DNA of 39,520 nt from an uncultured Aquimarina sp. (lineage in GTDB: Bacteria > Bacteroidota > Bacteroidia > Flavobacteriales > Flavobacteriaceae): contig CANLYR010000042.1 in assembly GCA_947495425.1 (NCBI GenBank), positions 1 to 39,520 on the forward strand. Reading direction: 5' to 3'. Each line of letters begins with the position of its first letter. The stretch's first letter is position 1. The notes below the pieces were generated by a model. It did not search any database. It saw only the letters and a program-made list of their open reading frames with translations, and was not told where the DNA came from. Below, piece after piece: positions 24,292 to 30,623 of this stretch. The position numbers were made by a program, and so were the translations under genes.

Positions 24292-24705
24292 ATGCAGATC
24301 ATGAAAGCAGAAGAAAAACCAAAAACCAAAGAGACCAGAGTCACCTTTTCCTTTAAAGTAGATAAAGCTAATGGAATACTCACTATTGACAATCTGGAAC
24401 TCCCAAAGCATACCAAAACAGTACGGGGATTACAACTGATATCAGAATATCCCGATCGATTGTACTATCGGGGAAGTCAACGCATTGAAATAGGCGGAGA
24501 AGAGTTATTTCCGGAAGGGTTTGATAGTAAGATCCTGATGTCTTCCTTGAGTGTGGCACCCAGAGAGCGTTTCTTTGAATTGGGAGATGTCCTTCCGGGA
24601 GACCTTTCTGTAAAAGTGCGCTACCGGGATACCGATCATAGTATGGCTTCTTTTGGGCAAGGATACAAAGTAAGCCTTATCATACTCATCCATGAACTCG
24701 TATGA
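24292..24705 (+). CDS. Beta-rich protein, candidate second capsid or minor coat protein
   Basis: This 137-residue protein starts at ATG 24292 (or 24301), 40 bases after the capsid candidate. It is almost all predicted strands: VTFSFKVDKANGILTIDNLEL, YPDRLYYRGSQRIEIGGEEL, DLSVKVRYRDTDHS and GYKVSLIILIHELV. No signal peptide or membrane helix is present. No family is recognised. A pair of adjacent small beta proteins is the layout found in viruses with two single-jelly-roll capsid proteins (P23-77/SSIP-1 type), which is the reason for this suggestion; it could equally be a spike or cement protein. Confidence 0.5.
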   Translation: MQIMKAEEKPKTKETRVTFSFKVDKANGILTIDNLELPKHTKTVRGLQLISEYPDRLYYRGSQRIEIGGEELFPEGFDSKILMSSLSVAPRERFFELGDVLPGDLSVKVRYRDTDHSMASFGQGYKVSLIILIHELV

Positions 24706-24763
24706 CGAGTGCAAAACAATAAAGAAGAAAGAACTAGAGACAAGGTATTGAAAATCAACAGTT

Positions 24764-25285
24764 ATGAAGTGCATCATTGATTCAGGCAATAAAGAGGATA
24801 AAAAGGGGGTTATAGTGCGGAGGAAGTTTGTCCCATTAAAATTTACTATTCACAGGGAAAATCAATTTTTAAACGCAGCGGTCAAGCTTCCTTTTACTAC
24901 CGCAAAAGTAATAGGCGTACTCACAACTTCAAATAGTCAGAAACCATGTAGTGACACCCCTATACTCCCTCGATTGTATTATGGTCTTTCGGACACTCTT
25001 GTTGACGATGATCGCTTTTTAACCATAACTCCAGGAGTAGAATACGCGCAATCACCTCCTGATGCACGATTATCGCAAGACATTTATACCGGATTATATT
25101 GGTATTATGCCCATCCTGTAACCGATGATTTTCCGTGGTTGTATCAAGGGGAATTAATAGATCAGCTCACCGATCCACAGATCATTAGTATCCTTCCGAA
25201 AGGACGATGTACCCCTGTGGAATATTATCTCTGGAGTGACCGCTTTATTGGTTATCTGCTCATCACGCATCAAGCATATACTTAA
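24764..25285 (+). CDS. Hypothetical beta-rich virion-like protein
   Basis: This 173-residue soluble protein has a basic start and then mixed strands and loops rich in Tyr, Pro and Asp (for example VEYAQSPPDARLSQDIYTGL and YYLWSDRFIGYLLITHQAYT). It has no membrane segment and no recognised family. It ends 17 bases before the next gene. Composition and position suggest a minor particle protein such as a spike or vertex protein. No direct evidence is available from the sequence. Confidence 0.55.
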   Translation: MKCIIDSGNKEDKKGVIVRRKFVPLKFTIHRENQFLNAAVKLPFTTAKVIGVLTTSNSQKPCSDTPILPRLYYGLSDTLVDDDRFLTITPGVEYAQSPPDARLSQDIYTGLYWYYAHPVTDDFPWLYQGELIDQLTDPQIISILPKGRCTPVEYYLWSDRFIGYLLITHQAYT

Positions 25286-25302
25286 TTTCTAAAACGATAC
25301 GT

Positions 25303-25584
25303 ATGATACTAGGCACAATAACGCTGCTACAAAAGAGAGGGATTTTTTATACCGCTCTTCAGCAAGGCACAACAGATTCATTTGCTGATCACAATACAAA
25401 GGCTCTTGAACCAAAAGAAATGTTGCAAATGGCTACTGTTCCTGAACAACATCGAATTACTCCAGTAGAAGAAATTGGGAATACCGATTACATCAATGCC
25501 TTGTTTCAGGATGATGGACAAGCCAGTTACCCATATCAGGTAACGGTATGGCTACTCATAGAAGAATCCATAATGGATATTTGA
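25303..25584 (+). CDS. Small hypothetical protein in the virion-like operon
   Basis: This 93-residue acidic protein starts MILGTITLLQKRGIFYTALQ and ends QVTVWLLIEESIMDI, with possible strands at both ends and a polar middle. No signal, membrane segment or known family. The gene lies 17 bases after its upstream neighbour and 59 bases before the next. It may be a small particle component. Codon-like structure and the co-directional packing are the only support. Confidence 0.5.
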   Translation: MILGTITLLQKRGIFYTALQQGTTDSFADHNTKALEPKEMLQMATVPEQHRITPVEEIGNTDYINALFQDDGQASYPYQVTVWLLIEESIMDI

Positions 25585-25643
25585 AATGAATTATTAACCA
25601 ATGATCTCTACAACAATAGGGTCATAAAATATATCAGGTAATC

Positions 25644-25979
25644 ATGAAAGAAGAATTTGCGTTACCATATGCGGATCGAAGAGCTAAAGAACGAGGATAT
25701 GAAGATTATAGAATTGTATATCGGGAATTCATGATCCCTGCCAATGGAATGCTCAAATTTCAGGGGTATAACGAACTGTGGTTTGTAATTCATATCGATT
25801 GGGGATTGATCGTCAAATCAGATTATGGACGCTATGACAATTGGTATGCACAAGGGATTGTTGAGAATACCCACGAGCATGGGGATCGTATTGAAATTAT
25901 GAATACCCGCAAATACCAACGTAAAATTCGCTTTTTACAAGTGATCTTAAAAATCAAGGATGATGGAAGCAAAACATAG
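25644..25979 (+). CDS. Small beta-rich virion-like protein
   Basis: This 111-residue protein has several aromatic strands: YRIVYREFMIPANGMLKFQG, YNELWFVIHIDWGLIVKSD and YQRKIRFLQVILKIKDDG. This looks like a compact beta-sandwich. Its end overlaps the start of the coiled-coil gene by 20 bases. No family is recognised. As with its neighbours, a coat-associated role is likely from context. It is another candidate for a small jelly-roll protein. Confidence 0.55.
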   Translation: MKEEFALPYADRRAKERGYEDYRIVYREFMIPANGMLKFQGYNELWFVIHIDWGLIVKSDYGRYDNWYAQGIVENTHEHGDRIEIMNTRKYQRKIRFLQVILKIKDDGSKT

Positions 25980-26799
25980 AAAACCGGGATCGGTTCGATT
26001 AAATGATGCGCAATATGCAGAAATGGATCGTTTGGGATTTGATAACGAAAGTGCCTTTGTAAAGTATAAGATGGAACAGGGACAATCGAAACTGGAAGTC
26101 TTAAAAAAACCGGTTCATGAGGATGCAGTAAGACAATTGCCATTGGCAGGGATCATGGATCATGACAATCCATCCATAAAAGATCAGCTGACTATTCAGC
26201 GCTTATCCATGGAAAACCGAAAACTTCAGGACAAGCTGGAGGAGATCAGTAGAAACAATGAAGATACGTTAAACGGAGTGCATCATAAAGTACATTCCCT
26301 TTTGCAGGAGGAATTACAAAAACGTGACTTCGAAGCCCTTAAAAAATCCCACTCCGAGTCGGAGAAGCATGTTGAACAACTGGAAAAAGACCTCGCTAAA
26401 GCCAAGAAGGAAACCGAAGCCAAACAGCAGGAAATTGAAGCCTTGGTCAAAAAGCTGGGATTTGTAGAATTAGGAAAAGCGCTCCTTCCCGGTGCGATCT
26501 CCGGACTAGCCAAGCAGTACCCCAAACAAATGCAGGGGATTGCAGGAACGCTGGGAAGGTTAGGGCTTAGTGCTACAGGCACAGCAGAAAATGAAATGGA
26601 TAAAGAGGAAGATCAGCTCTTACAGATTCTAAACTATCTCCGTGAGATTTTCACCGAAGCACAATTTGAACAAGTCATCCAACTTATGATTCAATTAGGG
26701 GAACAACTCAAAGACGATCAAAGGCTAATCCAAAAAATAGAATATTATCTCAATCAATTAAAAAAAGACCCTTCCACCTCCAAAGAGGAAACTGAATAA
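25960..26799 (+). CDS. Coiled-coil protein with RHH-like N-terminus
   Basis: This 279-residue protein starts at one of two adjacent ATGs (25960, 25963), inside the end of the previous gene. Residues 10-45 (GSVRLNDAQYAEMDRLGF, DNESAFVKYKM) look like a ribbon-helix-helix DNA-binding fold. Residues about 85-165 form a long coiled coil rich in Lys, Glu and Gln. A Gly/Leu-rich linker (GAISGLAKQYPKQMQGIAGT) and two acidic helices follow. It could join DNA to a particle or membrane, or act as a scaffold during assembly. No family is recognised. Confidence 0.6.
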   Translation: MMEAKHRKPGSVRLNDAQYAEMDRLGFDNESAFVKYKMEQGQSKLEVLKKPVHEDAVRQLPLAGIMDHDNPSIKDQLTIQRLSMENRKLQDKLEEISRNNEDTLNGVHHKVHSLLQEELQKRDFEALKKSHSESEKHVEQLEKDLAKAKKETEAKQQEIEALVKKLGFVELGKALLPGAISGLAKQYPKQMQGIAGTLGRLGLSATGTAENEMDKEEDQLLQILNYLREIFTEAQFEQVIQLMIQLGEQLKDDQRLIQKIEYYLNQLKKDPSTSKEETE

Positions 26800-26810
26800 T
26801 AACAATTAAT

Positions 26811-26837
26811 AAGCTCCCCCTTTGGGGGTTGGGGGGC
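26811..26837. repeat. Short GC-rich palindromic intergenic element
   Basis: The 27 bases begin AGCTCCCCC and end GGGGGGCT, and contain the hairpin CCCCC-TTT-GGGGG. Elements of this form (ccccctttgggggttgggggg) are common between genes in Flavobacteriia. It lies in the 50-base gap after the coiled-coil gene. It may act as a weak terminator or RNA-stabilising hairpin. Confidence 0.6.
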
Positions 26838-26849
26838 TGATCTTTTAGT

Positions 26850-27032
26850 ATGAAAACACAAATAAATATAACACTAGACGTACAGGACCAGACAGAAGCG
26901 CATCGCGTTAAAAAGGCTTTTGAAACGATGAATACCCATTTCGGAGCAAAGGGCATTATTCATATGGAAAAGCTATTCCTTAACGATGCCTTTATCCGAA
27001 ACTTAGTAAAAATGAAGATAAAGAAAAAGTAA
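26850..27032 (+). CDS. Small basic hypothetical protein
   Basis: This 60-residue protein starts MKTQINITLDVQDQTEAHRV and ends in a basic helix, LVKMKIKKK. It may fold as strand-helix-helix, with no membrane part. Its stop is one base before the next ATG, so it is part of the operon. No family is recognised. Confidence 0.5.
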   Translation: MKTQINITLDVQDQTEAHRVKKAFETMNTHFGAKGIIHMEKLFLNDAFIRNLVKMKIKKK

Positions 27033-27033
27033 G

Positions 27034-27462
27034 ATGGCACTACCCGCAGCAACACTTGCCCTGCAAGCAATTAAAAACCGACCTAAAATATCGGTAGGTA
27101 AAGATGTGACTACAGTTTTACTTGCAGGTGGATTAGGGATTGGAACTTTCTTCGCTATACGGGCTTTGGTAAGAAAGCTCAAGCGGAATAATCGAGAGCG
27201 ACATGCTTTGCAACCGGGGAATCCTGCAAATTATGCATCCCGATTAAGAATGGCTTTTGATAATGACAATAGCTTTGGTTGGGGAACTGATGAGGAGCTG
27301 GTGTTTATGACCATAGAACTCATCCCAGGTGCAGCGATGATGCGAAAAGTAGAACGCGCTTATAAAGATTTATACGGAAACAATCTATCCGCAGACCTGA
27401 TGGATGAGCTTTCAACAGCAGAGTTTGCCATTGTACAGGAAATTATCAATTCAAAAACATAA
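27034..27462 (+). CDS. Membrane protein with an annexin-repeat-like C-terminus
   Basis: This 142-residue protein has a Gly-rich membrane helix near residues 24-46 (VTTVLLAGGLGIGTFFAIRAL), a basic patch (RKLKRNNRERH), and a C-terminal half (about 80-142) resembling one annexin repeat: GWGTDEELVFMTIELIP, then RKVERAYKDLYGNNLSADLMDELS. In annexins the pattern is GTDE...I..AY...Y...L..DL..E.SG and binds calcium and acidic membranes. The calcium loop is only partly kept (GWGTDE, no full M-K-G-x-G-T). It starts 1 base after the previous gene. Membrane-bending or membrane-linked particle assembly is an inference. Confidence 0.55.
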   Translation: MALPAATLALQAIKNRPKISVGKDVTTVLLAGGLGIGTFFAIRALVRKLKRNNRERHALQPGNPANYASRLRMAFDNDNSFGWGTDEELVFMTIELIPGAAMMRKVERAYKDLYGNNLSADLMDELSTAEFAIVQEIINSKT

Positions 27463-27467
27463 AAACT

Positions 27468-28472
27468 ATGAAACCTAAAACAGTCGCCAGACAACCTTCA
27501 AAAAATACCTATCAAAAAAATCAACGCTCCAGAAAAAAACTAGTCATGTATGGTTTGGGTGGAGGCTTAGTTCTAGGGCTTGGTTATCTGGCATACACGT
27601 ATTTTAGTAATCGAGCTGCCAGTAACAGAGCCATACAACAGCCCATCACTCCAGTAACAAGTAGAGGTATCATTACCAAACCCTTATTGCCGAATACTTC
27701 CAGTCGACAATTTCCATTAAAAAGAGGTACCCGAGGATCGCTGGTGGCCATGCTGCAAAATGCGCTATTACAAAAAGGAGGACAAGCTGCGCTGATTATT
27801 AAAGAAACCAGTTTTAGAAATGGAAAAGTAGACGGAATCTTCGGAAAAGGAACAGAACGTGCCTTGCGCGCTGCTGGATTTCCTTCAGCAATCACACAAA
27901 CTACATTTACGACCTTAGTCGGTAAAAATAGTAAAGCCTCCTTTGGGGGTTCGGGGACAGGAGCTATTGCCAGTGAAATTATTTCTGCGGCTAACAAACA
28001 AAACCTATTTGGGGTGCTTCATGGACTTCAGAAAATACCATCAACTACTGTTTACAAACAGGTAAGTACATATTTTCAAAATGTACGGATTTTGGGAACG
28101 CGGGTGACTTCTCTGGTTAATGCATTATTGAGTGTGGCTTTTAAACGTAAAGAACTGGAAAAAGTAAAGATTCGAGCGCAATTTCGAAGGATGGGATTAA
28201 AGCAAAACGCACGAGGCGTATGGTATATTCCCGGAGTTAATGGCTTTGGAAATTTTTATACCGATGACAATGATGCTACCCAAGAGTGGAATCTTGCAGT
28301 TATAGAACACCCAACCTTACTACAGGCAACAGACGGTTCTATTATCGTTCCGGAACTTGCTCCCAATACCGTAGTAGGTTATATCACAGGAATAGATAAT
28401 GATAGGACCCGGATCCTCACTCAATCCGGAGAAACGGTCTTTGCGCCTACGGCAAACTTATCTTCCATGTAA
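27468..28472 (+). CDS. Membrane-anchored protein with peptidoglycan-binding domain
   Basis: This 334-residue protein has a basic start, one membrane helix near residues 24-43 (KLVMYGLGGGLVLGLGYLAY), then a PG_binding_1-like domain near 82-145: LKRGTRGSLVAMLQNALLQ, then KVDGIFGKGTERALRAAGF, which has the DG.FG..T..AL core. The C-terminal part has helices and then strands (WYIPGVNGFGNFYTDDND ... GYITGIDNDRTRIL). The layout, anchor plus wall-binding, fits a particle protein that grips peptidoglycan during entry. It starts 5 bases after the annexin-like gene. Domain call good, role inferred. Confidence 0.7.
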   Translation: MKPKTVARQPSKNTYQKNQRSRKKLVMYGLGGGLVLGLGYLAYTYFSNRAASNRAIQQPITPVTSRGIITKPLLPNTSSRQFPLKRGTRGSLVAMLQNALLQKGGQAALIIKETSFRNGKVDGIFGKGTERALRAAGFPSAITQTTFTTLVGKNSKASFGGSGTGAIASEIISAANKQNLFGVLHGLQKIPSTTVYKQVSTYFQNVRILGTRVTSLVNALLSVAFKRKELEKVKIRAQFRRMGLKQNARGVWYIPGVNGFGNFYTDDNDATQEWNLAVIEHPTLLQATDGSIIVPELAPNTVVGYITGIDNDRTRILTQSGETVFAPTANLSSM

Positions 28473-28518
28473 AAATGAAACAACACATAATACCCATAAC
28501 ACTTAAAAAGTAACACAG

Positions 28519-28911
28519 ATGAAAAAAATAATGGATTGGTTTAAACAGATTTTTAATAACGACCTCCCCATATGGGGCTATTTCAAAGTATGGCGAGAAT
28601 TATCCTCTTTAGCCGTAGGATTATTGCTCTGGGCGCATAGTGCAGCATTTCTGCATTGGATTGATCCCACCGCAGGAACCTATGATGCAGGAGTGTTTCA
28701 GGTCTATCTTTTTGCGATCATTGGTATTTTTATCCTACACGGCATTGTACGGATACTCATGAAACTTATCTGGCCTACATCAGAGCATTATTTAGATCAT
28801 CATTTTAGAAACGATTTTAAAACCATAACCCCATGGCAAAAGCTAAAACTATCCACCTTTATATTCTTTGCATTCTTGTTTGCAGTCACCTTTTTAGCCA
28901 GGACTTTGTAA
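28519..28911 (+). CDS. Three-helix membrane protein, holin-like
   Basis: This 130-residue protein has an amphipathic start (MKKIMDWFKQIFNNDLPIWG) and three membrane helices near residues 28-46, 58-82 and 108-128. The following endolysin-like gene begins inside it, 79 bases before its end. A small membrane protein overlapping the start of a cell-wall hydrolase gene is the usual phage holin/endolysin layout, which is the reason for the call. Sequence does not match a holin family I know. Confidence 0.55.
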   Translation: MKKIMDWFKQIFNNDLPIWGYFKVWRELSSLAVGLLLWAHSAAFLHWIDPTAGTYDAGVFQVYLFAIIGIFILHGIVRILMKLIWPTSEHYLDHHFRNDFKTITPWQKLKLSTFIFFAFLFAVTFLARTL

Positions 28912-29417
28912 GCCAGACAAGTATTAAAAATAATGAACAGCATACACGGAGGTGTGTAAAAGAACTGTACGATTCTCAAGTTGGAGTGCGTGAAGTTGGA
29001 GAATCTAATCGAGGATTACAGGTAGAGCAGTATTTGCAAAGCGTTGGACTTGGTTCTGGATATCCTTGGTGTGGTGCTTTTGTTTCGTGGTGTTATCAAA
29101 ACGCAGGTATAGATGCACCCATTAGCGGTTGGGTGCCGAGCTTTGCGCTGAAAAAGAATCGCATCTATGAGCGTGGAAAATTTCTAAAACAAAAACCACA
29201 AATAGGTGATGTATTTATGATCTGGTACACCAAACTAAAACGTCCTGCCCATATCGGTTTTGTAGATCGATGGGGAGAGAAATGGATAACCACAGTTGAA
29301 GGAAATACCAATTTGAATGGATCTAGGGAAGGCGATGGTGTATACCGAAAACGACGATTAAAAACACAAATATGGGCAGTTTCTGATTTTGTCGGTAGCA
29401 CCGACAGGCAAAAATAA
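28833..29417 (+). CDS. CHAP-type (TIGR02594) secreted cell-wall hydrolase, endolysin-like
   Basis: This 194-residue protein carries a signal-like N-terminus (about residues 7-23, IHLYILCILVCSHLFSQ), then a CHAP/TIGR02594 domain: QVGVREVGESNRG, YPWCGAFVSWCYQNAG with Cys80, PQIGDVFMIW, PAHIGFVDR with His140 and VEGNTN. These Cys-His-Asn enzymes cut peptidoglycan as amidase or endopeptidase. TIGR02594 proteins are frequent in phages and elements of many bacteria. The start overlaps the holin-like gene by 79 bases; it is kept because it gives the signal peptide. It may lyse the host at release. Confidence 0.85.
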   Translation: MAKAKTIHLYILCILVCSHLFSQDFVSQTSIKNNEQHTRRCVKELYDSQVGVREVGESNRGLQVEQYLQSVGLGSGYPWCGAFVSWCYQNAGIDAPISGWVPSFALKKNRIYERGKFLKQKPQIGDVFMIWYTKLKRPAHIGFVDRWGEKWITTVEGNTNLNGSREGDGVYRKRRLKTQIWAVSDFVGSTDRQK

Positions 29418-29434
29418 ACGATCAACTATATAGA

Positions 29435-30097
29435 ATGTTATCAAAGAGTTTACAAATACTACGAAGTAAAGGATATAAAATATATACCCAACCATATCAG
29501 TTAAATATTGTAGGATATCGAAGTCGTTTTGTGCGTAGCAATCAGTTTGATGATGAAATCCATGTATTCTATACCAATGATACAGGCAAATGGATATATC
29601 ACATTTTTAAAGCAACAACTGACCCTGGACAGTATTGGTTGGAAAACCCCATGCATCCTCAAGGAACAGCATTCTTAAAAAAAGGACAGTATATCAATTC
29701 CCATAGTATTGGATTGCACCGAGGGGTGTATCAGGCATTGATACAGCGTAATGAAGTAAGTGTCATTAGGGATTATAACCGAAAGGGATTATTTAAATGG
29801 TTTGCTTCTGGAAATAAGCACACAGGTAGGTTTGGGATCAACATTCATAGAGCAAGAAAACAGGGAACGACAAAGGTAATTGATGACTTTTCTGCCGGGT
29901 GTTTGGTGTTCGCCAATGCAACAGATTTTGATGGGTTTATGAATATTTCAAAAGAACACCAAAAACGATATGGAAATGCGTTTACCCTCACCTTAGTGGA
30001 TTTTAGAGATGAACGCAGGCGAAGGTTAAGGAACATTGCCTGGGGAACCTCAATGGCTGCAGGAGCAATATTCTTACTAAAACAATGGAACGCATGA
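29435..30097 (+). CDS. L,D-transpeptidase-like protein with C-terminal anchor
   Basis: This 220-residue protein contains HTGRFGINIHRARKQG (near residues 129-144) followed by DDFSAGCLVFAN with Cys156. This resembles the YkuD L,D-transpeptidase pattern (H..G..I.H ... S.GC), although the final Arg of SxGCxR is Val-Phe here. The middle has DPGQYWLENPMHPQGTAFLK, typical of similar phage-borne proteins. A membrane helix ends the protein (about 202-216). It overlaps the next gene by 13 bases. A wall-modifying or wall-cleaving enzyme held on a membrane is inferred. This is a second wall enzyme beside the CHAP protein. Confidence 0.6.
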   Translation: MLSKSLQILRSKGYKIYTQPYQLNIVGYRSRFVRSNQFDDEIHVFYTNDTGKWIYHIFKATTDPGQYWLENPMHPQGTAFLKKGQYINSHSIGLHRGVYQALIQRNEVSVIRDYNRKGLFKWFASGNKHTGRFGINIHRARKQGTTKVIDDFSAGCLVFANATDFDGFMNISKEHQKRYGNAFTLTLVDFRDERRRRLRNIAWGTSMAAGAIFLLKQWNA

Positions 30098-30291
30098 GGG
30101 TTTCTAAAAATACACAAAAAGCAGGATTAGCACTCATAGGTAGTATGCTTGGATTTATTGTGGCTAAAAAGTACTCGCCTAAAGAAACCTATCCTTTTAT
30201 TCTGATAGGAGGATTTATTGGAAGCTGCCTTGGTGAAGAGTTGATCCCTGAAGAACATAAAGAATTAGAAAACGGATATGGAAACTATTAA
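30085..30291 (+). CDS. Small two-helix membrane protein
   Basis: This 68-residue protein starts at ATG 30085 (or 30091), inside the previous gene's end. It has two Gly-rich membrane helices (about residues 14-30 and 39-55; LALIGSMLGFIVAKKYSP and FILIGGFIGSCLGEELI) and an acidic tail. Its end overlaps the next gene by 14 bases. It could be a second lysis protein or a particle-membrane protein. No family recognised. Confidence 0.6.
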   Translation: MERMRVSKNTQKAGLALIGSMLGFIVAKKYSPKETYPFILIGGFIGSCLGEELIPEEHKELENGYGNY

Positions 30292-30505
30292 GAAACCAGT
30301 TTATTTTGAAGGGGAACGACCTATTAAGATTAAAGCGTATTATAAATATGAACTGGCAGCGTTGTATAATGTATGTACAAAAACATTCTCTTCTTGGATT
30401 CATATGTATCTGGAGGAACTACACCAGTTCGGTTACAAAAAAAGCACCAAACTCCTTAGACCAGAGGTGGTGCGTTTCTTGTTTGAACGATTGGGGGAGC
30501 CTTGA
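30278..30505 (+). CDS. Small HTH protein (DUF4248-like), right border of the virion-like block
   Basis: This 75-residue protein has the segment IKIKAYYKYELAALYNVCTK, then TFSSWIHMYLEELHQFGYKK and the ending LRPEVVRFLFERLGEP. The arrangement, a short helix pair then a 'P-V-x-F-x-x-x-G' end, is like the HTH protein at 19795-19983 and DUF4248. It overlaps the previous gene by 14 bases, so it is the last gene of the operon. Feedback control of the operon is possible but inferred. The 118 bases after it hold only a short inverted repeat AAAGGA-gga-TCCTTT near 30593. Confidence 0.65.
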   Translation: METIKKPVYFEGERPIKIKAYYKYELAALYNVCTKTFSSWIHMYLEELHQFGYKKSTKLLRPEVVRFLFERLGEP

Positions 30506-30623
30506 AGGAAAAGTGTATTACGATTTAATAAAAGTATCCCCGTATCCTAAGGATCTATTCAATGAGGTCCTATTTTCATTTTAATACTCATAAAGGAGGA
30601 TCCTTTCAATAAACCTCTAACTC

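Larger units (their letters stand above)
19795..30505 (+). mobile_element. Virion-like gene module of a putative tailless provirus
   Basis: About 18 mostly small genes in one direction, closely spaced or overlapping, are bracketed by two small HTH genes. Contents suggest particle and envelope-passage proteins: capsid-like beta proteins, membrane proteins with Gly/Ala-rich helices, a transglutaminase-like protein, a coiled-coil protein, a peptidoglycan-binding protein, a holin-like protein and two cell-wall enzymes. No portal, terminase, tape measure, sheath or tail genes are seen, which argues against a tailed phage. No integrase or packaging ATPase is recognised, so the extent of the element is unknown. 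The identification is an inference from gene content. Confidence 0.55.

Noticed and set aside
19795..30505. Ordinary tailed prophage, contractile injection system or type VI locus
   Set aside because: No terminase, portal, protease/capsid pair of HK97 type, sheath, tube, baseplate or tape-measure gene is recognised.
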